Assembly (NCBI GenBank): GCA_034440115.1
Contig: JAWXBM010000056.1
Span: 1 to 49,422 of the forward strand
Length of the DNA: 49,422 bases
Direction of reading: 5' to 3'
DNA from: JAWXBM01 sp034440115
Lineage (GTDB): Bacteria; Pseudomonadota; Gammaproteobacteria; Xanthomonadales; SZUA-36
Positions 1-9,459 of this stretch are shown piece by piece (within the stretch, counting starts at the first letter, position 1; every line of letters starts with the position of its first letter). Made by a program: the position numbers and the translations under genes. The notes under the pieces are model-generated. The model did not search any database. It was not told the origin of the DNA and saw nothing but the letters and a program-made list of their open reading frames with translations.

Positions 1-1178
1 CGCTGGAGAATGGCAAGCCGTTAAGTGCATCAACGGCAGGCGATGTGCCAGCCGCTGCCAAGACCTTTCGTCATCACGCCGGGCTCTGTACCAAGATCGA
101 AGGTAAAACCCCGCAGGTTTCATCATCACCCTCTGACTTTCACGCTTATACCCGCCGCGAGGCCATTGGCGTGGTCGGCCAGATTGTGCCCTGGAATGGC
201 CCGATTGTTTCGGCCTCCTGGAAGCTGGCGCCGGCCCTGGCGGCGGGCTGCACCACGGTGTTCAAACCCGCTGAAGAGACGCCACTGACGGCTTTGTACA
301 TGGGGCAGTTGCTGCAACAAGCGGGCATTCCCGCAGGGGTGGTGAACATCATCCCCGGTTATGGTCACGTGGCGGGTGCCGCTATGTGCGCTCATGACCG
401 GATTCGCAAAATTGCTTTCACCGGATCGACCGAAGTCGGTCAGCAAATCGTGCGCAACTGCGGTGGTAATCTGAAGAAAATTTCGCTGGAGTTGGGCGGC
501 AAGTCGCCGGTGATTATTTGTGCCGATGCCGATTTGCAACGCGCCATTCCGGCGGCGGCCAATGCGATATTTTTCAATGCTGGTCAGGTTTGCATTGCGG
601 GCTCGCGCTTGTACATTGAAGAACCGATTTACGATGAAGTGCTTGCAGGCATTGCGCATATCGCTGACGCGATGCGCGTGGGTCCGGGCTTTGATGCCCA
701 AACGCAAATGGGTCCGCTGGTCTCACGCAAGCAGTTGGACCGGGTACTGGCCATGGTCGAACATGGTCACGGCCAGGGTGCAAGGGTGGTGACGGGCGGC
801 AAACGCTTGGAGCAACCCGGCTACTTTATGCGGCCCACCGTGCTGGCTGATGTGGATCACGATATGACGGTGGTGCGCGAAGAGATTTTCGGGCCGGTGG
901 TCTGCGCCATGAAGTTCAACGATATTGGCGAGGTGATGCAGCGTGCCAATGATACGGACTACGGCCTGGCCGCGAGTATCTGGACCAGCAATCTGGCCCG
1001 CGGGCATCGGCTTGCCGCACAGGTTCAGGCCGGATTGGTGTGGATCAACTGTCACGGAGTTGCTGATCCTGCCATAGCTTTTGGGGGTTACAAACTTTCC
1101 GGCTGGGGACGCGAGAACGGCTGGGAAGGTATGGAGCAATACATGGAATTGAAATCCGTGGTTGCCAGTCTGCAATGA
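1..1178 (+). CDS. NAD(P)-dependent aldehyde dehydrogenase, 5'-truncated by window edge
   Basis: Oxidises an aldehyde to a carboxylic acid. The frame is open from the first complete codon at 3, so the true start lies upstream; about 391 residues are visible of the usual ~490. It shows the PWNGP cofactor/catalytic-Asn segment, the SLELGGKSP stretch with the general-base Glu, and GQVCIAGSR with the nucleophilic Cys. The C-terminal WGRENGWEGMEQYMELKSV block closely matches the intact aldehyde dehydrogenase at 27373-28860, so the two are paralogues. It is followed after 24 bp by an SDR gene. A role in oxidising alpha-ketoglutarate semialdehyde or another sugar-derived aldehyde is inferred from the nearby FAH-type dehydratase. 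The family is certain; the substrate is unknown. Confidence 0.95.
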   Translation, partial: LENGKPLSASTAGDVPAAAKTFRHHAGLCTKIEGKTPQVSSSPSDFHAYTRREAIGVVGQIVPWNGPIVSASWKLAPALAAGCTTVFKPAEETPLTALYMGQLLQQAGIPAGVVNIIPGYGHVAGAAMCAHDRIRKIAFTGSTEVGQQIVRNCGGNLKKISLELGGKSPVIICADADLQRAIPAAANAIFFNAGQVCIAGSRLYIEEPIYDEVLAGIAHIADAMRVGPGFDAQTQMGPLVSRKQLDRVLAMVEHGHGQGARVVTGGKRLEQPGYFMRPTVLADVDHDMTVVREEIFGPVVCAMKFNDIGEVMQRANDTDYGLAASIWTSNLARGHRLAAQVQAGLVWINCHGVADPAIAFGGYKLSGWGRENGWEGMEQYMELKSVVASLQ

Positions 1179-1202
1179 GTTCGGCAGCGTGAGGGTGGAG
1201 AT

Positions 1203-2099
1203 ATGAGCGAGGAAAGCAGCCCAAGGGTGGTAGTGATAACCGGCTGCAGTTCCGGCTTTGGCAACCTGTGTGCCCGTGAGTTTGCCCGGGCAGGGGAACA
1301 GGTGATCGCCACCATGCGCGACCCCGCAAAGGCCGATTTGGCTCCTCTTGCTGCGGCAGGCGATGCGCAGGTAAATCCAGATGTACGCGCGCTGGATGTG
1401 ACTGATGCGGATTCCATCGCCCACTGCGTCGCTGCGGTGATTCAGGATTACGGTCGCATTGATGTGTTGATCAACAACGCCGGCATTCATTTGCTGGGTG
1501 CCATGGAAGACATGTCTGAGGAAAGCTTTCGCCAAGTGTTTGAAACCAATTTCTTCGGCCCTCTCAACCTGGCACGCGCGGTGCTGCCGCATATGCGTGC
1601 AGCCGGCCAGGGCCGAATCATCACCGTGTCGTCCATCGGTTCACTGGTGGGCAGAGTGATTGATGGCGTGTATTGCGCCAGCAAGTCGGCTGTCGAAACC
1701 GCTTTTGAGGCGATGAAATACGAAGTGCAGCGTTTTGGTATTCAGGTTTCGGTGGTCTGCCCCAGCGCCTTTCGTACATCCATCGGCGATAAAATCAGTG
1801 AGCAGGCAACGCCGGGTGAGGATTCCCCTTACGCTTCATTGCTGGCTTTTCGCCGCGACAAGGTGCATGAATCACTGGCAGCGGGTGGTGACCCTCAGGA
1901 GGTGGCCAGCCTGATTCGGCAAATTGCTGCTGAACCAGATCCACAATTCCGCTACGTAGTGGGCGACAAAGCTCAGTTGATGCAGCAGACACTGACCGGT
2001 TTGGGCGATGCTGAGCGCCAGCAGTTGATCAAACGTCTGGCGGAAATTGATTGGTGGGTGAGCGGCGCCGACCGCCCCCAACAGGGGCCGCAAGAGTGA
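1203..2099 (+). CDS. Short-chain dehydrogenase/reductase (classical SDR)
   Basis: NAD(P)-dependent oxidoreductase of 298 residues. The cofactor motif TGCSSGFG lies at residues 13-20, NNAG at 91-94, the catalytic Ser in TVSS at about 143-144 and YCASK (YxxxK) at 157-161. The ATG is preceded by GTGGAG. The C-terminus carries an unusual DWWVSG segment, also present as DWWSEG in the SDR at 11222-12097. Together with shared FETNFFGPL/METNFFGPL and DSPY segments, this marks the two as paralogues on opposite strands. It lies between an aldehyde dehydrogenase and an ABC ATPase and is probably co-transcribed with both. It likely oxidises a hydroxyl group of a sugar acid or similar compound; the substrate is not determinable. 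Confidence 0.95.
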   Translation: MSEESSPRVVVITGCSSGFGNLCAREFARAGEQVIATMRDPAKADLAPLAAAGDAQVNPDVRALDVTDADSIAHCVAAVIQDYGRIDVLINNAGIHLLGAMEDMSEESFRQVFETNFFGPLNLARAVLPHMRAAGQGRIITVSSIGSLVGRVIDGVYCASKSAVETAFEAMKYEVQRFGIQVSVVCPSAFRTSIGDKISEQATPGEDSPYASLLAFRRDKVHESLAAGGDPQEVASLIRQIAAEPDPQFRYVVGDKAQLMQQTLTGLGDAERQQLIKRLAEIDWWVSGADRPQQGPQE

Positions 2100-2115
2100 A
2101 CAGAGGTTCTATGCA

Positions 2116-2916
2116 ATGAATCAGCGGACTATACAGATAACCACTCAGAACTTAGCGGAAAACCACAAAGGCGACGCAGCCGCTATACCGGTGGTGGAAA
2201 TCGACGGCCTGAACAAATGGTATGGCGACTTGCATGTGCTCAAGAACATTCACCTGCAAATCCGCGCCGGTGAGAAAGTGGTGATTTGCGGACCTTCGGG
2301 TTCCGGCAAGTCCACCCTGATCCGCTGCATCAATTCATTGGAAAAGCATCAGTCCGGTAGTTTGAAGGTTCACGGCAAACCAGCTCAGACAGCCAGGGAA
2401 ATACGCCTGCTGCGACAGAACGTGGGCATGGTGTTTCAGCAGTTCAATCTGTTTCCGCACCTGACCGTGCTGGAAAATCTGACGCTGGCACCACGCGTGG
2501 TGCACAAATGCTCCAACGCGGTGGCCACAGAACGAGCGCGCTATTTTCTCGACAAGGTCAAACTGACCGGCTTCGACTCCAAATACCCCGCGCAGATGTC
2601 AGGCGGGCAGCAGCAACGAGTCGCCATCGCCCGCGCCCTGTGCATGGAACCCAGCATGATGTTGTTTGATGAACCCACCTCGGCGCTGGATCCGGAAACC
2701 ATAGGCGAAGTGCTGGAGACCATGATTGCCCTGGCTGAGTCCGGCATGACGATGATCTGTGTCACGCATGAAATGGCGTTTGCGCGCCGCGTAGCCAACC
2801 GGGTGTTGTTCATGGATGAAGGCTGCATTGCAGAAGACTGCAGTCCGGAGCGTTTTTTTGATGCCTCCAGTAACGACCGGGTCAAACGCTTCCTCTCACA
2901 GGTATTGGATCATTGA
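2116..2916 (+). CDS. Polar amino acid ABC transporter ATP-binding protein (GlnQ/HisP type)
   Basis: Cytoplasmic ATPase subunit, 266 residues. Walker A GPSGSGKS is at 59-66, the Q-loop at about 108-109, the signature MSGGQQQR at 161-168 and Walker B MMLFDE at 181-186, with a D-loop SALDP and an H-loop THEMAF. These are characteristic of the polar amino acid (PAAT) family. The first ~25 residues are an extra N-terminal tail compared with usual members. A GAGG sequence precedes the ATG. No matching permease or substrate-binding protein gene lies nearby: upstream is an SDR, downstream an FAH-family enzyme. It is therefore an orphan ATPase that must pair with membrane subunits encoded elsewhere or have lost its partners. 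Confidence 0.93.
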   Translation: MNQRTIQITTQNLAENHKGDAAAIPVVEIDGLNKWYGDLHVLKNIHLQIRAGEKVVICGPSGSGKSTLIRCINSLEKHQSGSLKVHGKPAQTAREIRLLRQNVGMVFQQFNLFPHLTVLENLTLAPRVVHKCSNAVATERARYFLDKVKLTGFDSKYPAQMSGGQQQRVAIARALCMEPSMMLFDEPTSALDPETIGEVLETMIALAESGMTMICVTHEMAFARRVANRVLFMDEGCIAEDCSPERFFDASSNDRVKRFLSQVLDH

Positions 2917-2929
2917 GTGCAGATGAAAT

Positions 2930-4120
2930 ATGAGTTTGTTTGATGCTGTGAATTCCCCGCTGCCGCAGGATGCCGAAACAGCATTGCTGGTCGGACGAGT
3001 TTGGTGTGCGGAAGCTGAAGGCCCAACACCGATCGCCGTGATCGGTTCCGTGGTTTACGACATCAGTCGATTGGCGCCCACCGTGTCGCAATTGTTTGAA
3101 CTGCCTGATCTGGCTGTGCAGTTACGCTCCTTCAAAGGAAAAAAGCTCGGCGCCGCAGTGGAGATATTCGCAGCACCAGACTGGCAGGAACCCGCAGCAG
3201 AACAGAAGCCGACCTTCAAATTGCTCACACCCATAGACCTGCAATGCATCAAAGCTTGTGGCGTCACCTTTGCCGTATCGGTTATGGAACGAGTGGTGGA
3301 AGAGCATGCTGCCGGTGACTGGCAACTCGCCGAGAAAATACGCGCTCAATTGAAAGAGTCATTTGGCGACCGCCTGGCAAATGTAGAGCCCGGAAGCGCT
3401 AAAGCGGCGGAGATCAAACAACAACTGATTGCCGAAGGATTGTGGTCGCAGTATCTGGAAGTGGCCATAGGGCCGGATGCCGAGGTGTTTACCAAGGCGC
3501 CCACGCTGTCCGCCATGGGCTGGGGTGACTGGATTGGCATTCGGGAAGATTCCGCCTGGAATAACCCCGAACCCGAGATGGTATTGGTCTGCAACAGTCA
3601 GGCGCGAATCATCGGTGCGGCACTGGGCAATGATGTCAACCTCAGGGACTTTGAAGGTCGCAGTGCGCTGTTGCTGGGCAAAGGCAAAGACAACAACGCC
3701 TCAGCCAGTATCGGCCCGTTCATCCGTGTGTTCGATGGGGATTTCGATCTGGATTCCGTGCGCCGTGCAAAAGTTTCCCTGCAGCTGCAGGGCGAGGATA
3801 GTTTCGAGTTCCGCGAAGAAAGCAGCATGGAACTGATGACCCGCGATGCCGAAGACCTGGTGGCACAAACCTGCGGGCGTGATCATCAGTACCCTGATGG
3901 TTTTGCCTTGTATCTGGGCTCATTGATTGCACCTACACAGGATCGTGGAGAGCCTGGTAAAGGCTTTACCCATGCTTCGGGCGATGTGGTTACCGTGGCT
4001 TCAGCGCAATTAGGCAGTTTGGTGAACAAGGTGACCTGGTCGGCAAAAGCGCCGCCCTGGCAGTTCGGTATCACCGCTTTGATGAGTAATCTGGCCAAGC
4101 GTGGCTTATTGGGCCAATAA
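2930..4120 (+). CDS. FAH-family 2-keto-3-deoxy sugar acid dehydratase (XylX-like)
   Basis: Protein of 396 residues with a C-terminal fumarylacetoacetate-hydrolase fold. Recognisable segments are GVTFAVS, EGLWSQYLEVAIGPDAEVFTKAP, WNNPEPEMVL, GNDVNLRDFEGRSALLL, KDNNASASIGPF and RDHQYPDGF. These match my memory of the long FAH subgroup that includes Weimberg-type 2-keto-3-deoxy-xylonate/arabinonate dehydratases, which give alpha-ketoglutarate semialdehyde. The Glu in NNPEPE is one of the expected metal ligands. It starts 13 bp after the ABC ATPase stop and ends convergent to the UxaA-family gene. The aldehyde dehydrogenase upstream in the same unit is the natural next enzyme. The subgroup call is good; the exact sugar acid is inferred. 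Confidence 0.88.
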   Translation: MSLFDAVNSPLPQDAETALLVGRVWCAEAEGPTPIAVIGSVVYDISRLAPTVSQLFELPDLAVQLRSFKGKKLGAAVEIFAAPDWQEPAAEQKPTFKLLTPIDLQCIKACGVTFAVSVMERVVEEHAAGDWQLAEKIRAQLKESFGDRLANVEPGSAKAAEIKQQLIAEGLWSQYLEVAIGPDAEVFTKAPTLSAMGWGDWIGIREDSAWNNPEPEMVLVCNSQARIIGAALGNDVNLRDFEGRSALLLGKGKDNNASASIGPFIRVFDGDFDLDSVRRAKVSLQLQGEDSFEFREESSMELMTRDAEDLVAQTCGRDHQYPDGFALYLGSLIAPTQDRGEPGKGFTHASGDVVTVASAQLGSLVNKVTWSAKAPPWQFGITALMSNLAKRGLLGQ

Positions 4121-4304
4121 GCAATAGGAAAGCCCTTACTCCAGTGGCAAAACCTTCATTCCAGAAGCAAAGCCGTTATGGCCCAGGCCAGCTTCTCGAC
4201 CGGTTCCCGGTCTCACCTTCTTCCATAATCGAGCGCAGCGAGAGTTCTGGAATCCAGATGTGTTGGCTTACCTTTCTGGATACCAACAAGCGAATAGATC
4301 CGCT

Positions 4305-5831
4305 TTAGACGACCGCCCCCACCTGCCAGGGGGTAAATTCATTGCTGCCGTAATCCAGCAATTCGCTTTTGGTTTTGCTGCCGGAAGCGACGTCCAACAC
4401 CGCCTGAAAAATTTCCTCACCCTTGCCCTGCACGTCGATTGTGCCTTCAAGAATATCGCCGCAATTGATATCCATGTCTTCATTCATGCGCTGGAAAATT
4501 TGTGAGTTGGTAGTGAGTTTCAGCGACGGTACCGGCTTGAAACCAAAGGCCGAGCCGCGACCGGTAGTAAAACAGATCACATTCGCACCTGAAGCCACTT
4601 GGCCGGTTACCGAAGCCGGATCAAAGCCCGGGCTGTCCATGAAATTCAGACCTTTGCGCTGGATCAATTCACCATAACGCACCACGTCACTAAGCTCGGT
4701 ACTGCCGCCCTTGGCCACGGCGCCCAGCGATTTTTCCAGAATGGTGGTAAGGCCGCCCATTTTGTTGCCGGGTGAAGGGTTGTTGTCCAGCGCATCACCC
4801 GTCGCCCGAGTATAGCGCTCCCACCATTCGATGCGTTCGATCAGGGCTTCGGCTACTGAGCGGTCACGGGCGCGGCTGACCAGCAGATGTTCGGCCCCAT
4901 AAATTTCCGGAGTTTCAGACAGGATGGCGGCCCCGCCTTCACTGACCAGCCGGTCCACTGCGGCACCGAGGGCCGGATTGGCCGTGATACCTGACAAGGC
5001 ATCCGAGCCACCACACTGCAGGGCCAGGGTCAGCTCGCTGGACGGGCAGGTTTCACGCCGATAGCTGGCCACCTTTGGCATCATTTCCTGCAGCATGCTC
5101 AAGCTGCTTTCAACCGCCGCTCGAGTGCCGCCGGCTTCCTGTATGGTCAAATAACGTAAGCACTCGGACTGTTCCAGGCCAAATTCCTGCAATAGGGAGT
5201 TGAGCTGCATCACTTCACAACCGAGGCCTATTAACAACACACCGCCGAAATTGGGGTGCAGGGCATAGCCACGTAATATGCGCTGCAAATTGTCAAAGCC
5301 ATCGCCGCTGGAACGCATGCCGCAGCCAGTGCCATGGACCAGCGCAACCGCCCCATCGATGGAAGATTCGGGCTGCAGACTCAATGCAGCGTTGAGTTTG
5401 TTGGCAACTTGATGCGCTACTGTTCCTGAACAATTCACTGAGGTGAGGATGCCCAGATAATTGCGCGTGCCGACCTTGCCATTGGCCCGGCGATAACCCT
5501 GGAAGGTGGATCTTTGTGACTCGGGCAGATAGTTGGTTGGCTTGACTACGGAACAGAAATCGTAATCCTTGCTGATGCTGGCCACCACGCAATTGTGACT
5601 GTGTACGTGCTCGCCTGCCTTGATCGCCTGGGATGCTATGCCTATGGTCTGCTGATATTTGATGATTCGGCCACCCGCTGGAATGTCGGTCAGAGCAACC
5701 TTGTGCAGGGCGGGGATATCCGCAGACAAGGGGGTTCCGGTCACATTCAGGCCGGTGGTCAATAACTGTCGGGCCAATGCAACATTGTCCTCGGGATGCA
5801 AACGGATCAGGTGTTCTTCGATGCTTGCCAT
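4305..5831 (-). CDS. UxaA-family altronate/galactarate-type dehydratase
   Basis: Hydro-lyase of 508 residues that removes water from a sugar acid to give a 2-keto-3-deoxy acid. An N-terminal SAF domain (about residues 1-85) contains the KAGEHVHSHN segment. The catalytic part begins with GYRRANGKVGTRNYLGILTSVNCSGT, a hallmark of the family; GTGCGMRSSGD, LQCGGSDALSGITANPALG and FTTGRGSAFG follow. Length and domain order fit UxaA, but D-altronate itself is not proven. An AAAGGA ribosome site precedes the ATG at 5831. It follows the cyclase-family gene by only 6 bp and is probably co-transcribed with it. With ManD, the window has two unrelated sugar-acid dehydratases feeding the same type of product. 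Confidence 0.88.
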   Translation of the reverse strand: MASIEEHLIRLHPEDNVALARQLLTTGLNVTGTPLSADIPALHKVALTDIPAGGRIIKYQQTIGIASQAIKAGEHVHSHNCVVASISKDYDFCSVVKPTNYLPESQRSTFQGYRRANGKVGTRNYLGILTSVNCSGTVAHQVANKLNAALSLQPESSIDGAVALVHGTGCGMRSSGDGFDNLQRILRGYALHPNFGGVLLIGLGCEVMQLNSLLQEFGLEQSECLRYLTIQEAGGTRAAVESSLSMLQEMMPKVASYRRETCPSSELTLALQCGGSDALSGITANPALGAAVDRLVSEGGAAILSETPEIYGAEHLLVSRARDRSVAEALIERIEWWERYTRATGDALDNNPSPGNKMGGLTTILEKSLGAVAKGGSTELSDVVRYGELIQRKGLNFMDSPGFDPASVTGQVASGANVICFTTGRGSAFGFKPVPSLKLTTNSQIFQRMNEDMDINCGDILEGTIDVQGKGEEIFQAVLDVASGSKTKSELLDYGSNEFTPWQVGAVV

Positions 5832-5837
5832 GATCCT

Positions 5838-6908
5838 TTACCAGGCCACGATGGGGTTGCCGGGCGAGCCTGTCGCACCGACCAGCTTGAGTGGTGCCCA
5901 GGTAAACAGGAACTCATAAACCTTTTCCTGTGACAGGCCTTCCATATCAATGCTCTCAAACAAATAAATACCACGACGCACCACCAGATTCATATGGCAA
6001 TAGCCAAATGGTGCGTCAGGAGACTGATTTCCCCCGCCTAATGGCTCCACAGCGCCCTGGTCTGTGACCAGCATGGAGATTTTTTTCCGCGCCAGATAGT
6101 CGCAAAGCTCGGCTGATACACCCGGTTCACCCGACATGAATTCGCGATTAGCCGCTTCAACTTCATCGGCCGAACCATTGATGTGACCGGTTGCATCCAG
6201 ATAGCTTTTCCACAGTTGTATCCAACCGGTGCGGATCAGCACCACATCGCCCTGGCTGGCATCAGCAATACCTTGTTTCTCCAGCGCCTGCTTGAAATCC
6301 GCCCGCGTAATTTCCTGGCCTTTTTCCAGCCGGTCCACGCCTTTCAGCAGCGGAATATCGAGCATGATTCCACGGGTGAAGAAGCCAACTTCCGCCACGT
6401 GTTCAATACCATTAACCTGCATGCCGCGGCCATGGCCGTAATCTTCCAGTCGGCGACGGTTGTACATGTAATTGCCGTCTTTCCAGCCACTCTGGCCATT
6501 CACTTGAATCATGGGATGGGCCAGGCCATCAAACTGCGTGCCGACCTGGCCCAGTTCGGAAACCAGAAATTCGTCGTTGAACGTGTGCTTGAACTCGTCA
6601 CCTTGCCAGGGTGCCGGACCATGCATGGGCTGGCCTGCGCCGGGAATGGTCAAACTGTAGGTGCGGCCAGGAACCATTGGCATGCCATTGTGGTAAGGCA
6701 TTCCTAGGGTCAGAGTCTTTCCCTGTTTGACCAGCTTTACTGCTTCCAGGCGCTTTTCCGGCGTGATGTAGTTGACGGCACCGCGTTGGTCGTCTGCACC
6801 AAATTCACTGGGCCACCAGTTCTCGTCAACCGGATTGTTGGCAGCCATGGCTGATGAGCCCAACCACATCCACAAAGCGCCTGCACATCGAGTTCCTTTC
6901 AGTTGCAT
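5838..6908 (-). CDS. Exported cyclase-family (PF04199-like) hydrolase
   Basis: Metal-dependent hydrolase fold related to kynurenine formamidase, 356 residues from the ATG at 6908. That start is preferred over a GTG at 6914 because AAGGGAAG lies just upstream. The N-terminus is hydrophobic and ends in AMA-A around residue 22, suggesting Sec export to the periplasm. The core includes DDQRGAVNYITPE and GQVGTQFDGLAHP. The canonical metal motif is HxGTHxDxxxH; here Gln occupies both first positions (about Q121 and Q125), while D127 and H131 remain. The substrate is unknown; members of the family open cyclic amides, esters or lactones. It sits directly upstream of the UxaA-family gene, so lactone opening ahead of dehydration is a possibility only. 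Confidence 0.85.
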   Translation of the reverse strand: MQLKGTRCAGALWMWLGSSAMAANNPVDENWWPSEFGADDQRGAVNYITPEKRLEAVKLVKQGKTLTLGMPYHNGMPMVPGRTYSLTIPGAGQPMHGPAPWQGDEFKHTFNDEFLVSELGQVGTQFDGLAHPMIQVNGQSGWKDGNYMYNRRRLEDYGHGRGMQVNGIEHVAEVGFFTRGIMLDIPLLKGVDRLEKGQEITRADFKQALEKQGIADASQGDVVLIRTGWIQLWKSYLDATGHINGSADEVEAANREFMSGEPGVSAELCDYLARKKISMLVTDQGAVEPLGGGNQSPDAPFGYCHMNLVVRRGIYLFESIDMEGLSQEKVYEFLFTWAPLKLVGATGSPGNPIVAW

Positions 6909-7012
6909 GAACACTTCCCTTTTGACCGTTGATTCACAGTAACCCCAGCTGGCATGCGATTGAATAAGAATGCATCTGTATCAGCATACATCTTCGTGCA
7001 AAAAATGCAGCT

Positions 7013-7054
7013 CAAAAAAAACCGGGTTGGGAGTTTTTACACTCGTCAACCCGG
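7013..7054 (-). terminator. Rho-independent terminator of TonB receptor 1
   Basis: On the minus strand an 8-bp stem CCGGGTTG/CAACCCGG (7022-7029 and 7047-7054), with an inner GAGT/ACTC pairing, is followed by a run of T (A7013-A7021 on the plus strand). It lies 41 bp downstream of the receptor stop and separates it from the cyclase gene. Confidence 0.85.
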
Positions 7055-7095
7055 CAATAGGCACAGTCTGGATGTGCTCAGGTAAAGGCCCGAGC

Positions 7096-9390
7096 TTAAC
7101 GAGTTTTGAAAGTCACTTTGATACCAAACTCACGGAAGTGGGGTTTCAAACGGATACCCGCCGCACCAAAGTTATCTGCGGTACCCGTGTAATACTGCTC
7201 ATCCAGCGCATTCTTCATAAAGGCCACCACGCGATAACGGTCACCTTCCATTCCGGCAAACAGATTGACTACCGTATAGTCAGGAATCTGGTATGGGAAG
7301 GTAGGCAGAATGAACGGATCTCCATTGACAGTTTCACCTACCAAAGAGCCGATTGCTTCAATATCGCTGTACTGATTGTCGGTGTAGGCATATTCACCAC
7401 GCACATAGGCGCTGTTGCTGCCAATATCCCAGTCATACTGCAGGGACGTGTTGAAGGTCCATTCAGGCGTTCTCGGCAGTGGTTTGCCAGAAACGTCAAT
7501 CATATTGGGAATGCCATTGGTTCTACCACGCAATACGGCATTCTTGTAATCGTCAAATTGGGCATCAACGTAACCGAGGTTTGCGGTCCATACCAGGCCC
7601 GGGGTCAACAGGGTGCTGAATTCAAGTTCCGCACCTTTGGAGCTGGCAGAGTCTGCGTTCTGCGTGGTTGATATTGAAGATCCGATGTCATTCGGATCAT
7701 CCAGGCGAATGGTTTGTACCTGGAAATCTGACCAGTCGAGAAAGAACACGGCGCCAGAAAGTGTGGTTCTGCCGCCAGCAAACTGCGACTTGAAGCCTAC
7801 TTCATAGTTCCACAGATCTTCCGATTCAAATGGAGCCGGCTGAGTTCTGGAAGCACCAGAAACATCTACGCCGCCAGCCTTGTAACCCTTCGAAACAGAG
7901 CCGTACCAAGTGGTGGAATCGGTCATATGGCGCAATACAATCCGCGGCGAGAAGTCGGTAAATGTTTCACTGCCGGACAGGGGCTGCGTTTGTCTTATAT
8001 CGAAAGCGGAGGTAGATACCTTGTCCTGCGAGAAACGAGCACCCACGGTCAAATCAAAATTTCCGACCACGGGGAGGGTTGCTTCACCGAATATAGCTGT
8101 GCTCTTGAATCCATAATTCTGCACGTCATTGTTGATATAACCTACTTCCTCGCCGCTGGGCATGTTGTCAGGCATTCTCTGAATCTGGTTGGAACGGTTA
8201 CTGTCATCATCGATATAAATCGCACCGATGGTCCAGTCTGCCTTGGAGTCACCACTGGACATCAATCGGAATTCCTGGCTCCAGGTCGTGGCATCGTAAT
8301 CATTTTCGCGTCGCAAGGGCAGCGGGCCAAAAGTTAATGGAATGCCATCAAGGTCAGACTGGCGGAAGAATGTGCTGTCGATGTAGCCCGTGACGGAAGT
8401 CAGCTGAACATTGCCCAGATCCCAGTTGATCCGACCATTAACGATGGTGAAGTCTTTTTTATTTGCTTCGATGGTATCCCGATCGATCCTGTCATCATTG
8501 GTCGGATAGAAACCCAGGCCTGTATCAATACCGCCATAAGGCCCGAAACCAAAGATGGACTGTGTGTCCAAATCGACGATGCCTGAAGGAATCGCAATGT
8601 CTCCGCCCTCATCTTCGTTCGTCATAGTGACTGAAAGATCCATGGTCACATTGTCTGTCGGCAGTGCCCGGAACGAAATACGACCAGTGGTGTATTCATA
8701 AAATGGGTCGTTGCCCAGTTCGTTCACATTCTTGATGGGCGTATCTGATTCTTCGTAAGCAAACACACCGCGTGCGAAGAAGCGATCACTGAAGGGGACG
8801 TTGATGATGGCTTCGGCGCCATAAGTGCCAAAATTTGCACCCGTCAATGAGCCTTCAAAGTAAAACTCTTCATTGGGCTTGACGGTGGTGATGTTGAGTG
8901 CGCCACCGACAGCATTACGGCCATAGTAGGTACCCTGCGGGCCACGCAGTACTTCGATCTGTTCTACATCCTGTAGCTGTGGGTTGATTGTGCCCTGAGC
9001 CATGGCGCCAACAGATAATTCATCAATGTAGTAGCCAATTGAGTTGGCCGAGGCAACACCATCCAGTGTCACGTTGCTGACGCCGCGGATACTGATGTTG
9101 ATGCTGCGGCTGCCACCTTCGCCGTCTTCTGAATAGCCGACGTTGGGTGTCATGACCAGATATTGGGCAGCATTGGTTATGTTGGTTTTGACCAACTGCT
9201 CATTACCAAACACGGAAATACTGATAGGAACATCCTGCAGAGACTCCTGTCGACGCTGGGCGGTCACGACAACCTCTTCCAGCATCAGAGCGTCATCGTC
9301 TGCAGTTTGCGCAGCACCGCTGAGTGGAGCAACAAGAAAAGAGGCAAGTGTCAAGCAGGATAACTTCGACAACGGAGAAAATTTGTTCAT
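7096..9390 (-). CDS. TonB-dependent outer membrane receptor 1
   Basis: Outer membrane active-uptake channel of 764 residues. The ATG at 9390 is preferred over the GTG at 9405 because GGAG precedes it and it gives a clean signal peptide ending LSGAAQ. The TonB box region is EEVVVTAQRR (shortly after the signal), followed by a plug with QDVPISISVF, SIRGVSN and IEVLRGPQGTYYGRNAVGG. The barrel ends with HFREFGIKVTFKTR. The carrier motifs are those of the broad iron-complex/oligomer receptor group found in many catabolic islands; no substrate can be read from sequence. It shares the general layout of the receptor at 30618-33071. A degenerate copy of the island palindrome (9460-9473) lies 70 bp upstream. 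A strong terminator follows. Confidence 0.95.
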   Translation of the reverse strand: MNKFSPLSKLSCLTLASFLVAPLSGAAQTADDDALMLEEVVVTAQRRQESLQDVPISISVFGNEQLVKTNITNAAQYLVMTPNVGYSEDGEGGSRSINISIRGVSNVTLDGVASANSIGYYIDELSVGAMAQGTINPQLQDVEQIEVLRGPQGTYYGRNAVGGALNITTVKPNEEFYFEGSLTGANFGTYGAEAIINVPFSDRFFARGVFAYEESDTPIKNVNELGNDPFYEYTTGRISFRALPTDNVTMDLSVTMTNEDEGGDIAIPSGIVDLDTQSIFGFGPYGGIDTGLGFYPTNDDRIDRDTIEANKKDFTIVNGRINWDLGNVQLTSVTGYIDSTFFRQSDLDGIPLTFGPLPLRRENDYDATTWSQEFRLMSSGDSKADWTIGAIYIDDDSNRSNQIQRMPDNMPSGEEVGYINNDVQNYGFKSTAIFGEATLPVVGNFDLTVGARFSQDKVSTSAFDIRQTQPLSGSETFTDFSPRIVLRHMTDSTTWYGSVSKGYKAGGVDVSGASRTQPAPFESEDLWNYEVGFKSQFAGGRTTLSGAVFFLDWSDFQVQTIRLDDPNDIGSSISTTQNADSASSKGAELEFSTLLTPGLVWTANLGYVDAQFDDYKNAVLRGRTNGIPNMIDVSGKPLPRTPEWTFNTSLQYDWDIGSNSAYVRGEYAYTDNQYSDIEAIGSLVGETVNGDPFILPTFPYQIPDYTVVNLFAGMEGDRYRVVAFMKNALDEQYYTGTADNFGAAGIRLKPHFREFGIKVTFKTR

Positions 9391-9459
9391 CAAGCAGGTC
9401 TCCACATTTGGCTGGCTGGAACTGACGACTCTTTAGAAGAGTCTGTTTTGTCAAAATAA

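Noticed and set aside
723..1592. Long minus-strand open frame of 289 codons
   Set aside because: It lies antisense across two clear genes (aldehyde dehydrogenase and SDR) and has no recognisable protein sequence.
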